A DNA stretch of 47,597 nucleotides from Zygnema cylindricum (Eukaryota; Streptophyta; Zygnematophyceae; Zygnematales; Zygnemataceae), in NCBI GenBank assembly GCA_037447655.1, contig JBBHKE010000396.1:450158-497754 (forward strand). Direction: 5' to 3'. This document shows positions 1-11,468 of the stretch, one piece after another. The notes under the pieces were generated by a model. That model was not told where the DNA came from, did not search any database, and saw only the letters and a list, made by a program, of their open reading frames with translations. The stretch's first letter is position 1, and the number at the start of each line of letters is the position of its first letter. The position numbers and the translations under genes are program-made.

Positions 1-660
1 AAAAAAAAAAAAAAAAAGCCCCTAGCTGCGGAGGAAGTTTCTGGCAAACTCACTTCTCTTTAAAAACTCCACTTCGAAGCTCCTTCAAAGAACTCATAAG
101 AAACCACTTAACGTATCAAGTTTTCATCCGCAAAAAAGCATCCGGAATTTATCCGGCGGAAATCGCATTCAACACAATGCCCGAAAGGTACACTAGAAGA
201 ATCTAGCGATGAAAGTAGTCGCTGGCAACTTCCTCGAAGCTTCACCTCAAAAATTTCTCTTCACTCAAACGGTCTTTGAAGGAGGCGTCGATCCCCGAAA
301 AAAAAAAAAAAAAAAGTTATTTTGTTCGAGAAGTTTCGTCGATAGGGAGATTGGAGAATTTTCCGATAGGGAGATTCGTATTCGCACGTGTGAAAGGTAA
401 TATTCGAGCTTTCAGACGGCTCGAGTGAGAGCGAGAAACAGGGAGCGCAGTTAGGGGAGAGAGGGAGGGAGAGAGAGAGAGAGATGCAGAGAGAGAGAGA
501 GTGAGAGAGGGAAACAGTAAACTTGGCAATTTTTCTAAGTTTTCAGAATTTTGAATCGAAGTATGTATTTACAATAATATGGTTCTAAAGTTGTATTGAA
601 AAAAAAATAGTTTTAATAAAAGATATGCTTCGAGTTTTTGAGATAAGTGAAAAAGGTTAC
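1..660. other. Unassigned left edge with a GA/CT microsatellite
   Basis: I recognise no gene here. The region starts with a 17-base A run, has another A run near 300-315, and a GA-rich stretch at about 436-510 (CT-rich on the minus strand). The GA stretch resembles the CT-rich leaders seen upstream of other genes in this window, so a promoter or 5' leader of a minus-strand gene is possible. No ORF after it looks like a known protein. Confidence 0.3.
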
Positions 661-662
661 AA

Positions 663-1345
663 TAAGATTAAAATTAGGGCAAGGGTTGGGATTAGGATTA
701 GCTAAGATATTAGGTGCAGATTAGGGTTAGTGTTAAAATTTGTGTTAAGGTTAAGATTCGGGTTAAGGTTAGGGTTAAGGTTAGGGTTAAGGTTAGGGTT
801 AAAGTTAGGGTTAAGGTTAGGGTTAAGGTTAGGGTCAAGGTTAGGGTTAAGGTTAGGGTTAAGGTTAGGATTAAGGTTAAGGTTAAGGCTAAGGTTAGGA
901 TTAGCGGTTTGGGTAGGGTTAAAGTCAAGGTTAAGGTTAAGTTTAAGGTTAAGGTTAGGGTTGAGGTTAGGGTTGAGGTTAGGGTTAGGGTTGAGGTTAG
1001 GGTTGAGGTTAGGGTTAGGATAAGGGTTAGGATAAAGGTTAGGATTAGGGTTAGGATTAAGATTACGGTTAATTTACGGTTTAGGTTAGGATTAGGACTG
1101 AGGTTAGGATTAGGGTCAAGGTTGGGTTAGGGTTACTGTTAGGGTTAAGCGGTAGGGTTAGAGTTAGGGTTAGGTTAGGGCTTTGGATAACGGTTAAGAT
1201 TAGGGTTAAGAGTTAGAGTTAGATTCAGGGTTAGGTAAGAATCAGGGTTTTAAAATAGGAAAATGATTAGGGTTCAGATTATGGAAAGGATAAATTTTCA
1301 GTTTGAGGACCAAGGATTAGGGTTAGATCTGGTTAAGGGTTCTAG
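663..1345 (+). repeat. Degenerate interstitial telomere-like array (TTAGGG / TTAAGG)
   Basis: About 0.7 kb of imperfect TTAGGG and TTAAGG hexamers, often alternating as a 12-mer TTAGGGTTAAGG, degraded at both ends. The G-rich strand reads 5' to 3' rightwards, and non-telomeric DNA flanks both sides, so this is an interstitial or relic array rather than a chromosome end. The hexamer is not the common plant TTTAGGG. ORFs across it (VRVKVRVK and LTLTLT) are repeat artefacts. Confidence 0.85.
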
Positions 1346-1399
1346 AGTTAAATTTATGTGAAGTTCCAGATTTATGACTACAAGGTTAGGGCTTCAGAG

Positions 1400-1580
1400 G
1401 TTATCCAAACGTCCCTCCCTCTCTGTCTCCATCTCTCCCTCCCCCTCCCACTCCCCCTCCCCTTCTCCATCCCATCTTCCTCACTTTCCCCCTCTTCCCT
1501 CTCCTTCCCCTCTGCCTCTCCCTCTCCCCTCCCTCTCTCCCTCCCCCTCCTCCTCCCCCTCTCTCCCTCCCCTTCCTACC
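1400..1580. repeat. Pyrimidine-rich CCCTCC/CTCCCC tract
   Basis: Almost pure C/T on the plus strand, made of irregular CCCTCC, CTCCCC and TCTCTC units. The Ser/Pro/Leu-rich ORFs over it are compositional. 1580-1908 is T-rich with no feature I can support. Confidence 0.8.
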
Positions 1581-1910
1581 AAAACTTGCTTGAAATTGGC
1601 AGAAGCGATCAGAGGCAATGCACTAATTTTACCTTTTTTAGTCACGTCCCAGTTTTTTTGCAAAACCTTTTTTCAAATTTTTTGTTTTTATATACTTGAT
1701 ATTCTTTGTTTTTTCTGTTTTTTTTTTATAAGCAGCAAAGGAAAATTGCACCCTGATGTTTTTTTTAACCAGGAGAAATTTCCTCGTAAAAAAATAGGAT
1801 CAATTGTCTATTTTTTTTAGCAGAGATTCGTTGGGTTTTCATGAACTAGTTGTTCCATTTTTTTCCCAAGAAAACAAATCAACGAGACGATTTCATCTCG
1901 TAATCTACTA

Positions 1911-1973
1911 CACCGCTCATCGTTATTAGCGTTAAAGATTTATTAGTGTTAATGCGAAGTTAGAATTAATAAT

Positions 1974-2014
<41 letters not shown>

Positions 2015-2140
2015 AGTGCAAGGAGACGTGGCAGGTTGTAGTCCACGTCCTTAAATAATGTTGTTAACTCTATTTCGTGATTTTTGGCTAGAAATAGTTG
2101 CGACCGAATTAGTGTTATTAACACATAACGATGAGCGGTG
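1911..2140. mobile_element. TA-flanked palindromic MITE, subfamily A
   Basis: The left end starts CACCGCTCATCGTTAT and the right end is its reverse complement. Both are bordered by TA (1909-1910 and 2141-2142). A (TA)n run lies inside at about 1977-2011. The interior shares GGAGACGT and CAACCGAATTAGTG with the copy at 2658-2894. TA target duplication and short size suggest a Stowaway or Tc1/mariner-type non-autonomous element; no transposase is present. Confidence 0.75.
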
Positions 2141-2149
2141 TACTTTTTC

Positions 2150-3020
2150 ACTTATTCAAAATTCTGTAATCTTATAATCTCATCGTTCTGCAATTTAAGC
2201 ATTTTCAAAATTTCACAATTTCACAAGTTTTAGAATTTTCACAAGTTTAACATTTTTCACAATTTTAAAGTTTCAGAGTTTTGCCATTTTAGTTTACAAA
2301 TGTCACAAGTTTACGATTCCCAATTCCACTGTTTCATGTTTTATAATTTCATAGTTTTACAATTTCACAGTTTCAAAGTCATGATTTCCTTATTTCGAAG
2401 TTTCACAATTTCATTTATTTCACAGTTTCACAAATCCATAATTTCATAATTATTATTACATTTTCACAGTTGGACACTTTTTACAATTTACAAATTTACA
2501 ATTCTTTACAGTCTCCTCTCACAAGTTTCATAATCTTAGGAGTCTACAATCTCACAATTTCACAATCATGATTTCACAATTTCATAGTTGCCAAAATTAA
2601 TTGTTTTATGATTTTACAATTCACAAAAAATCAGTCTCACAATCTCCATATTCTATTCACCGCCCATCGCTATTAAAGGAATTATTACTGTAAATACAAA
2701 ATTAAAATGCGTAAACACTAATTTAGTCTAGGGAGACGTTTCAAATTGTTTTTCACTCTTAACACAAAAAAACACAACACAACACTATTTCACTATTTTT
2801 TTATTTTTATTTTTTGGAATACTATTTCATGATTTTCGGCTTAAAAAAGTCGCAACCGAATTAGTGATTTTAACTCTAATAGCGATGAATGGTGAAGCGT
2901 TTCAACTTCGAAACTTCAAAAAATGTTATACAAATCTCATATATAAACAAATTCACAATGTCACAATGTCATTCAAAAACTTCACAATTTTCAAAATTTA
3001 ACAGTTACAAAAACTTCACG
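2150..3020. repeat. Degenerate TTTCACAAT-type minisatellite
   Basis: Dozens of imperfect units resembling TTTCACAATTT, TTTCACAAGTT or TTTCATAATT follow one another at roughly 9-11 base spacing, interrupted by the MITE at 2658-2894. Related short-period repeats (CACAATATCAC and CGATATCAC) occur near 12120-12190, 14935-15060 and 15960-16060. I see no coding content. Confidence 0.55.
2658..2894. mobile_element. Palindromic MITE, subfamily A (second copy)
   Basis: The left terminus CACCGCCCATCGCTATTAA is answered on the right by TAATAGCGATGAATGGTG. The interior repeats the GGGAGACGT and GTCGCAACCGAATTAGTG blocks of the copy at 1911-2140. It has inserted in, or been retained within, the TTTCACAA repeat. 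Confidence 0.65.
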
Positions 3021-3712
3021 ATACCACAATGTACCATCCGTCATTCAGCATAGCTGGAAAGTTTTGAATTCATAAAATTATTTCAAAATTGACAAACAAA
3101 AAAGTTATCATAAATGGAAAATTTCGAATTTATAGAGTTGTTACAAATACTGACAAAAAAAGGGTTATCCACAAGATCTTCTATTTTTCAAACTTTCTGT
3201 TTGAAGTTTCGTTTGTATGGGAGCTCCATACAACATCGGTTCTATTCTCTTCTTATATCTTCTGTTTTTTTCTATTTATGTACAAAATTAAATTGAATCC
3301 TCGAACAAAAAAAGGTAAACTATGTTTCTGTTTATTTCTATTTGTATACAAAATTAAGTTGAATCCTCTAATGAAAAAGGGCACTTAAATTCACATCTTA
3401 GTAGTATGGTTGAATCAGAAAAAGTTTTCAAATTATTGTACCTAAATTATCAAGGGATAGATTACAAAAAAATTTTAAGGAAATAAATATGTTGCATGGG
3501 TCATTAATTCTTCTTCCTTTGTCCCAAAACTTATATCAACTGTCATTTCCCAAAAAAACCAAAATAAAAAAGGGAGCGAAAAACTTGTTTCTGAAGACTT
3601 GTTACGCTCCTTTCCTCTCCTTCGAAGTATCAAACTTCGTTTCCTTTTTCTGTTTTCTGCTGTTCTTTTTTTACTTTTCTCGTTTCCCAAGGAATTGTTT
3701 TTTTTTTCTTCT
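3020..3712. other. 3' flank of LysM copy 1 shared with the other two copies
   Basis: Downstream of the copy 1 stop codon (minus strand). It shares blocks with 16070-16718 and 24040-24766: a GGGAGCTCCATACAACAT-type block, TTCTATTCT-type repeats, and a segment near 3520 (TGTCCCAAAACTTATATC) that resembles the reverse complement of part of 16520-16550. This marks the duplicated unit as extending well past the coding region. No gene seen. Confidence 0.5.
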
Positions 3713-5169
3713 TTAAGGAATGCAAATTATTTTATTGCGGAGTAAAACAGAATGCGACTGACAATAAGTGTAAGTGCTCCAGTCATATTGACAAAATATA
3801 GTATTGTTGTTTTTATAATAAGTATATTTTACAAGAGTACAAGAAGTATTTTTAAGCAATGTTAATTTTTTTGTGCATACTTTTTTAACGCAAGTCGCTG
3901 ACGCTTGCGGTTCTAGTATCAGATACTGCAAAAAAAGAGAAAAAAGGGAAATGTTAAAATGGAACGGAAGACTTCAGACAGAAAGAACAACAAAAAGATT
4001 AAAGTTCGAACGGGAATTTAAAAATAAAAACGAGTGGCGTCAGGAGATAATAAATATACCACAATATAATATGCTTCAAAAACCATGAAACCATTCCTCT
4101 TGTTGCATGTCTCCTGAAAAAGAGAGGGAGAGGAGGGACAAGAGGCAGGAGGGAAAGGAGTGTAGAGGGAGGAGGGAGGGGAGGGAGAGGGAGGAAAAAG
4201 AGGAGGAAGGAGGAGAGGGAGAAGATGGAGAAGAGGGAGAGGAGGGAGCAGAAGAAAAGGAGGGAAGACGGACAGGAGAAGAAAGAGGACAGGAGAAGAA
4301 AGAGGAGGGAGAAGAAGGAAGGGAAAGGAGGGAGAGAACGGAGAGGACAGAGAGGAGGAAGAGGAGGGAGATGAGGGAGAAGAAGGAAGGGAAAAGAGGG
4401 AGAGGGAAAAGTAGGAGAGGAAAAAGAGGGAGAGGGAAAAGTAGGAGAGGGAAAATTAGGAGAGGGAAAAGAGAGAGAGGGAAAAGAGGGAGAGGAAGAG
4501 GAGGTAGAAGAGGGAGAGGAAAAGAAGGGAGAGGAGCGAGAAGAAGGAGAAGAAAAAAACCTGATCACCAGGTTTGAGGTTTTGGCAGTCGATTCCCGGA
4601 TTGAGGTAAAAAAAATCAAGAGGAGAATTCAAACCGTCGGATAGGCGACCGCATCCAGTATCTTTTTCCGGGATTTCTGAAACCGTTTGGGAAATAATAT
4701 TTTCGGAGGCAAAATTTTCTGAATTAAGATTAATGTTTTCGGAGGCAAAGTTTTCTGAATTAAGATTTTCGGAAACAGGATTTTTGAAAATACGAATTTC
4801 CGAAAAAGGAATTTTGGAATTAAGATTCTTTGAAATATTTGTTTTGGGAAAAATATTCCCAGTCTGGTTGCTCCGGTGAAGGCATACCTGCCCCTCAAAA
4901 GAAACAAAGAGTACATAAATGAATAATAATGAAAATACTAAAAACTACGCGGTCGTGATAATCTCCTTCCGTACCATCTTTCCCTCCCTCCCCCTCTCCC
5001 ATTCTTCCCTCCCGCCTTTCCTCCATCTCCTTTTTTTTTTTTTTTACTTACCACCTTCCGCGGTTTAAAATGGGTCCGGATTGTTAATTTGCATGTATCT
5101 GAATTTATTTTAACCCAAATCGAATTTCTCCTTCCCTTTTCCTTGTTCTCCTCCCTCAAAATTCCAAAG

Positions 5170-5219
<50 letters not shown>

Positions 5220-6787
5220 ATCCAGTGAATCTGATTGATGTGGTAGAAATATACCTCTCCGGTGGTGTAAATAACGGCGCAAGAGGTGGTTTTTCGAGTT
5301 TCCATTGATGTGATATTAACAATGAGTCCCTCCGGAACTGTTTTCAGAGAATTTAACGCACCACAATGTTGCCGCAAATGCTGTCAAAATCACACAATAA
5401 ATAAATAAATAGACAGATTAAACAAAAAAGAAAAAAAAAAGAGGGGAAGTTTACAAATGAATAGCTAACAGGAAAAAAAGAGAAAAAAACTGATATGATT
5501 TTCAGAAATTGTCCGAAATTACGGAAATATTGAAACTCTTTTAAAGCTTATGTCTCAATTCACACCTCTTAGAAATCCTAAACGCTACATTGAAAGTACT
5601 AGTACTTTATTTTAGCGCTATGTACTTGTTAGTAATTTGTACATGCTTTTGATAGTGTAGGAGATTCTTAGTGGAATCTAATTTTTCAAGTATTATTTTT
5701 ACCGAAAATAGATCTACCTACATTACTCACGGCTAGAATTAGTTCTACCTCGAACCGTCTCTTCGGTTCTCGGTTCCTTTCGCTTTCCTATAAAATCATC
5801 CTGTCTTGAATGTAAATTTCATCAATCGCAAAGACATTTCGACGACAAACCTCTCGATTGTCTTTCTTGTTTGTCGTTTCCTCACTTCTGTACTTTGCTT
5901 TGGCCTTCTTCTTCCTTTGACCTCTCAATCATCTTTTGTTTTTTCCTTGTTTTGGCCTTTCATGGCCTCTAACTATAGAAGGTGTGTTCTTGAGACGAAG
6001 TAGAAGCTTTTTGCCTCAAAACTTCTTTTATTTTGAAATAAACGAATTTCTATGCTCATCAAATTTTAGGGATTTTCAGGGTTTCTAAGGAGTTTTTTAA
6101 AAGTTTTTAGGGTTTTTGTCGTTTACCGGGTTGTAATAGAGGAGGTCGGTGAGCTTTAGTTGAAAAATAGTGGTGATGTTTTCGCAGGAGAAGCCGCCCC
6201 CCGGAACCACAAATATATCATTTGGGGAGGCAAGGTCTCGCCCTCCGTCTGAGAAATAAAGTAAACGAATAAATAAATAAAAAAGTTGAACTTTTGAACT
6301 AGTCGCTAAAATAAATAAATAAAATAAACTCAACACAAACAAAAACTAAGGTTTCAAATGGATTAAAAATTGGAAATTTCAATATAAATAGAATAGAAAA
6401 AACGAAAAAATAATAATAGACTAAAAGATTGATTCACTTTATGAACTAAAGTCCAATTGAATTGCATCTTTTCTTATTTTAGGAAATATGAGTGTGGGGG
6501 AGCGAGAGGGAGAGGGGGAGGGAGAGGGACACCAGAATAATGAAAATAAACTTTTTTTAGAACAACCCGAAGCAATACTGTTTAAAAATGTATTTAAATG
6601 TTGTGTACTACCATGTATTAAACAGCACAATTATGGATTTTACGTCCCCCCCTAAAAAAAGGGTTTATTTCTTACGAGCTTCTGAGCGTCTAATACTCGA
6701 AAGGAGGACAAGTGGCACAAAAACAAGATGCCACGTGTATAGAATCACTAAAGGACAAAACATTTTCCCATGTTCATGTGTCACCAT
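3713..6787 (-). CDS. LysM-domain secreted protein, copy 1 (exon 4 damaged; possible pseudogene)
   Basis: This copy can be read as exons at 6676-6787, 6127-6248, 5255-5380, (5052-5165 remnant), 4561-4887 and 3713-3925, all minus strand. Exon 1 starts ATGGTGACACATGAAC and encodes a signal peptide with hydrophobic core FCPLVILYTWHLVFVPLVLL and an SEA end. Exons 2-3 carry GGGFSCENITTIF, LLYYNP and TTSCAVIYTTGE. Exon 5 carries LDFFYLNPGIDCQNLKPGDQ, a clear LysM second half. Exon 6 ends in a cysteine-rich module with FCQYD and KIICIP, then TAA. Exon 4 has lost its front, including GDTC, to a poly-T run, and its nearest acceptor gives an early stop. Introns on both sides of exon 4 are phase 0, so skipping it would leave a 299-residue frame. 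The exon 5 donor (GTTTTT) is also weak. LysM proteins bind N-acetylglucosamine polymers; the ligand is not shown here. Confidence 0.65.
4102..4557. repeat. Purine-rich GGGAGA/GAGGGA tract in intron 5 of LysM copy 1
   Basis: About 450 bases of nearly pure A/G on the plus strand, made of irregular AGAGGGAGAGG and GGGAAAAGTAGGAGAGG units. It ends directly at the exon 5 donor. It sits in the same intron as the 4.7-kb hexanucleotide array of copy 3 and looks like a smaller relative. Open frames on both strands here are compositional. Confidence 0.8.
5052..5165 (-). pseudogene. Exon 4 remnant of LysM copy 1
   Basis: In the right frame it reads GIL...KINSD...KPRKV before a GTAAGT donor, aligning with the back of exon 4 in copies 2 and 3 (GIL...INSD...NV). 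The front half, which holds GDTC in the other copies, is replaced by a T run (A run at about 5170-5213 on the plus strand). Confidence 0.6.
5170..5213. repeat. Poly-A/poly-T run of about 44 bases
   Basis: An uninterrupted A run on the plus strand, poly-T in the LysM copy 1 transcript, at the point where exon 4 lost its beginning. ORFs with long phenylalanine runs come from this homopolymer. Confidence 0.9.
5573..5970 (+). repeat. Dispersed ~400-bp element, forward copy (intron 2 of LysM copy 1)
   Basis: It matches the reverse complement of 31071-31476 over its length. Both copies run from an AAATCCTAAACGCTACA-type block, through ATAGATCTACCT and CGACAAACCTCTC, to TTGGCCTTTCATGGCCTCT. Because the copies lie in different introns and in opposite orientations, they are insertions rather than part of the gene duplication. 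Class unknown; an A-rich stretch beyond the end of the other copy hints at a SINE-like tail. Confidence 0.6.
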
Positions 6788-6898
6788 CTTGGACGACCTT
6801 CGAAAAAGAAGAGATTTTGTGTTTGATTTGTAATTAGAAATTAATATGGGGAAAAAAAAAAAAACTACACTAATTTATTCCTGTTATACAGCGAAAAT

Positions 6899-6954
<56 letters not shown>

Positions 6955-7390
6955 TGAAGAAACCAAGATAGGGAGAGAAGGAAGGAGAGGGGGAGGGGAG
7001 AGAGAATAGGAGAAAGAGAGTGAAAGAGAGTGGGAGAAAGAGTCGGAGATAGGAACGAAATTGGGGAAAAGAAAACGGCAGAAAATATCCACTAGGTCGG
7101 TTGCGGTGGTCGGTGAGTTTCGGTGGTCAAAAAAAAGACGGTGGATAGAGCTGGTCGAATTTGGCAGATTGTGATTGGCTGTCAAAAACTCGCTCATTTT
7201 GATAGTCCAGCGTACTTTCCATGAATGTAATTTTAATTTGTTCCGCGAATCCGACGGTTATAAATAGTTTGTCTGCATACCAAACATTTGGTAGCTTTAT
7301 GTGATAAATTTCGTGCGGATTTGTACCTTTTCGTGTGTATTTAGTACAATAACATGGGACCTCCGTACCGTCTTTTCCTGACGGCCTGCA
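6788..7390 (-). promoter_or_regulatory. 5' flank and CT-rich leader of LysM copy 1
   Basis: Upstream of the copy 1 ATG (minus strand) lies a pure GA run at 6900-6951, (TC)n in the transcript sense, then a block with GGTCGGTTGCGGTGGTCGGTG that is shared with copy 2 at about 20157. A CCAAT box lies on the minus strand at 7174-7178 (AGCCAATC), and copy 2 keeps it at 20251-20255. Similarity to copy 2 continues to about 7385 (ATTTCGTGCGGATTT, CTCCGTACCG). No clear TATA box was found. Confidence 0.5.
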
Positions 7391-8472
7391 AATATCGAAG
7401 GCAAATGTCTGTTATAACGGAGGTTCCGCCGTTAACGCGAAAAACTAAAGCATACAGCCTGCGTCGTTTCAGTTTTCCAGTCCTCGCAAATTAGGGTACG
7501 TCTCCATGTGCCAAATGAAGGGTTTTTTCCTGTCGTTTTCTCTAAAATTTAGCACCGTACCGCGTAAGTTTCAACCGTACAAAAAAAACGAAAAAAGGAG
7601 AAGTTCATTTTGCGTCATCGTCGAACTTAGAATGTACTACATGTTTACGTTTTGTGTTTTTCGACCCTCGGCCACGACAAGAAACGTCATCTATAAACTT
7701 TTCTTTAAAACATAGTTGTTCACGGCAATTAGTACGAACGTACCGTACGTGACGAATTATACGTAACAAACGCATTGAACCTTTTGATCAAATCGTAAAA
7801 AATCGTTATTGAATTTCCTTCCGTACTATTCCGTACATAAAAAAAAAAACAAAAAACTATTACATATAACGCAGTTTGCAAGTTTTTCCCGTTTAATGAG
7901 CGGTAAAAAAATAAACTCTTTAAAATTTTATGACAGTTATTTGTGGTAACGGAATGACTTTACCAAATGGTAGTCCAATCGTTTAATATCGCATGTGCTT
8001 TGCAATCAATGTCGTTTAATATCGCATGTGCTTTGCAATCAATGTACCCGGGTTCGATTGCTACGAAGATAGCATTTTTAGCAATTTCGTCTCTGTTCCA
8101 TGGCGTCTTCTTTCAAAAAAAATTGAAGAAGACGCCCGTACAAATTTCAAACTGAACGCGCGAAATTATTGTGACGTTCAACGTCTCTTTTCGAAAATGT
8201 CCGTACATTTTCGATTATATAACGTACAACTTCCGTGGTATTTCTGTTCAGTTCACTGAACAGAAAGTACCAATAAGTGCGACGCATATTTCCCGTTTTA
8301 TTCCGTACATATCCGTAAAAAAATGTACAGTTACAGTAATTAGTTTACAGGTTTCCGTAAAATTTCAGTTTCAGTTTACAGTACACGTTTTTTTACGATT
8401 TTTTCAAAAGTCACGAATTATACGTTTTCAATCGCAAAAAAAGAAAAAATCGCGCGATTTGAACAACTATGC
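7391..8472. other. Intergenic, no gene; repeat debris rich in CGTAC
   Basis: No supported gene. 7500-7690 has an inverted partner at about 11190-11385 (CCATGTGCCAAA..., then AACGAAAAAA and AGAATGTAC blocks). A perfect 33-bp tandem duplication lies at 7979-8044. The words CGTAC and GTAC are strikingly frequent. The short ORFs do not resemble known proteins. Confidence 0.5.
7979..8044. repeat. Perfect 33-bp tandem duplication
   Basis: Two identical 33-bp units (7979-8011 and 8012-8044), each starting TCGTTTAATATCGCATG and ending GCAATCAATG. Confidence 0.95.
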
Positions 8473-8480
8473 TTTAAAAC

Positions 8481-8936
8481 CATAGTTCAAAAGTAGGTGA
8501 AAGTACACCCATAAAATATGCCTATTGTACGCAAAAAATACAATATACCCTTAAGACCCATATTGTATTGGCCGCAAAATGAAATGAAATAGCAACAGGG
8601 TTGAGTCGCACATCGTTCGATAGAGAATTAAACGTCATGTCTAAATTTTGAAAAACATTCGAACAAAAAAATCTTTTTCTGTGAGTTTTGAGGTATTTTT
8701 ATTTAAACCGTCAGATTTGGACGATCGGACGGTCCCTGATCAAAGTTGCGACTTAGGAAGGTCACATGAAAATCCCATAACACAACTTATGATAGGACTA
8801 TCGTCAGATTCAGACGATCGGACGATTGCTAATCAAAGTAGCGATCTAAGAAGATCACATGAAAAGCCCATAACACAACTTACGATAAAGGCGTCGACAA
8901 AAGGCCTACAATTGAAACGCCTACTTTTGAACTATG
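8481..8936. mobile_element. hAT-like MITE, copy 1, with 8-bp target duplication
   Basis: Terminal inverted repeats CATAGTTCAAAAGTAGG at both ends, flanked by identical octamers TTTAAAAC at 8473-8480 and 8937-8944. Eight-base target duplications are the hAT hallmark. The interior holds an imperfect 93-bp tandem duplication (units start at 8709 and 8802, CGTCAGATT...GATCGGACG). No transposase. A second copy lies reversed at 14445-14750. Confidence 0.85.
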
Positions 8937-8944
8937 TTTAAAAC

Positions 8945-11465
8945 ACATTGAAGATGTGTTTTAAATCAAAGTATTTTGGCTTAACAAATAGGAACACATA
9001 TTTGTACGTGTGGAAAATTTTCATAAAATTCAAACGAATTCAAGCGACGACGACAAGTACACTATTCGTTATGTTTTGTCCGTTTGTGTCAATCAAAATA
9101 CACAATTTGTTTTGATTTGTCGGGTTTCGTTCAGTATGGATTTTTTTCATTTCAGGGGTCTGAACATTACGATGCCGTTTCACGAAATCGTAAGAAAACT
9201 TTGAAGGCGCCCCAGCAACTCGCACACGTCGCCTCTCTCACCCAGCCTCACATTCAATCCTTCAAACTTCACTATTCTTCAACTTTTCACAAGGCGACTC
9301 TACGCTGACCGGTGGAAAGCTGGAGAAAACAGTTAAAGTGACGTTTTCAGACAAATGCCAAAGGTATTCAAGCACTTTTTTTGCCTTAAAAAAATAAAGA
9401 CCACCATTATTATTGCTATGTTTTACGCGTGGAAACTGGCAAAAATGCAACCGTACAGGGAAGGCAGCGGAAACCTCACTTCTTCAGCCAGGGACAGCAT
9501 CCATGGACAAATGGTTGAAAAAGGAAAACGTCTACAAATGTCACAAAAATTTATGCGACGTCACAAACAATTTTGAACAATTCTGTGCGTCATTACAATT
9601 TTGTACACGTTGACAACCGTAACGGCATTGTCAATGTATACAATCGTCACACCCTTAAGTAACATTTTTTTTGTATACATAGGGACACTTGAAATCCGCG
9701 TCCGTCGGATCTGCGCTAGAAAACCGAGTAAGTTTGCTAAGTTTCAAGTACATGGAGACATACCCTTAGGGCTTGTCCCAATGTAATCGTAACTTACTAA
9801 ACTTAATTTTTATTCTAGCGAATATTCTCCGTACACAATTTTCTAAGGGTGTGTTCCCATGTAACCGTAACTTAGTCAAATTACTTTGTTTTTTAGTGAA
9901 GGTTCTCCATACTACTTTTCAGAGTGTCCATGTGTTCGAAAACGAAATATTTACTTAAAAATGTGACAGTTGTAGATGTGGGTACAATTTGTGACGGTTG
10001 TAAACGATTACAAAACTCGTGATTTACGAAATAGCAACGCTTGTAGACGTCTAGTATTTTGTGGCATTGTAGATGCTTAAGGTATTGCGACGTTATGACG
10101 TCATGCTCACTTGTGCTAACGTCGACTTCATTTATTCAAGAACTTTCAGCCATGGCTTCCTGATGTTGTTTTTTCAACTTTTCTCACTCAACTTACCATC
10201 AAAATATGCCCAAAGGTATTAAAAAGAATCATTTTCCAAAGCTTTTTCATTGCATAACAATAATGTCGTGTTTTGCTACAAACGGTGAGAGATAAAAATG
10301 ATAGTGTGCGAGGGAGAGGGAAAGAGGCGCTTTCACAGACTTCGCTTTTGCGAAATGGTACCCCTTGCTCGAGACCCCTCCGCGGCCCATGTAAGGAAAA
10401 TTGTCCGTACAAGTTGCAAATGGACAATTTTTTATTTTTTTGTTTGTTCTTTGCGTTTTGCAAAAATGTTTAAACTTTTACAACACGTGACAAAATATAA
10501 TCCTATTCGTCGTTTAACCATTACTTCAAATAAAATCGAATCGCGAGTCGTTTGAGATAAAATTTGAAAATGACGTTTCTTGACATTGCAGTGGGTCAAA
10601 AAGACTAAGACGACAAATTGCATTAGATTTCAAGTTTCACTATGACGCAAATTGTACTATGGTTTTCACACTTTTTTTGTACGGCATAAGATTTTCTCGC
10701 TGCAGGCTCAGTTTAGGACAACAAAGACAAGAAAAATCCCTGCTTAAAAGTGAAATAGTACTTAATTCTGTGACGATTGTACACACTTAAAATGCTTGCG
10801 ACGGTTGTCAAGGCCTATAATGCATTGTGTCGTTGTCCCACCATATTTTTTGTAACTGTTTGTGACGTCGCATGCATTTGCATGATATTGTAGTCGTCAA
10901 GCTTTCCAACCCTCGTTTGTTAATGGTTGAAGAAGATGCCTTTTCCTTTGAGTCTCTTGTTCGGTCGTCGTGAAATGACACTGAACTCTTTAGACCCTTG
11001 CAAATAAAAATCCGTATGGATGAAAACGGACAAAAGCGTAATTTTCCTCGTCGTCTGAGTGAAATTTTCCTTGGCGTCTAAAACTTTTAATATCCTTTTA
11101 AACGTGCAAAATTGTCTTCATATTTTTGGAGCAGTGATGCTTTAATTTAAAACACATCTCCGATATGTTTGAAGGTAATTTTTGAAAATGAACTGGCGTG
11201 ACGTGGCCATGGTCGAAAATACAAGACGACAACATGTGGTACATTCTATGTTTAGAGATGACGTAAATTGTGCTTTCATTTTTTTCATTTTTTTCACAAG
11301 GTTGTAATTTTAGCGGTATGGTGTTAGATTTTTGAGGAAAATGACAACAAAAACCTTTACTTTGGCACATGGGGACACACCTTTAGTGACGTTTTCCACT
11401 TAAATGGAACTTGGTTGACATTTGTAAATCGTAGATTGCCTGGTTTAAAACTTAGAATGATGCAA
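8945..11465. other. Long gene-free stretch of degraded repeats
   Basis: No gene can be supported. 9770-9925 holds an imperfect tandem pair with shared CCCAATGTAATCGTAACTTA / CCCATGTAACCGTAACTTAG blocks. 11190-11385 is the inverted partner of 7500-7690, and 10573-10740 is a weaker relative. TGACGTCA-like words occur near 10090. The short ORFs do not resemble known proteins. Confidence 0.45.
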
Positions 11466-11468
11466 CAA

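Noticed and set aside
710-1130. ORFs encoding VRVKVRVK or LTLTLT repeats
   Set aside because: Translations of the telomere-like array; no start context or gene structure.
4629-4916. Separate 95-codon ORF in the alternative frame of LysM copy 1 exon 5
   Set aside because: Shadow of the real exon, which has acceptor, donor and LysM motif in another frame.
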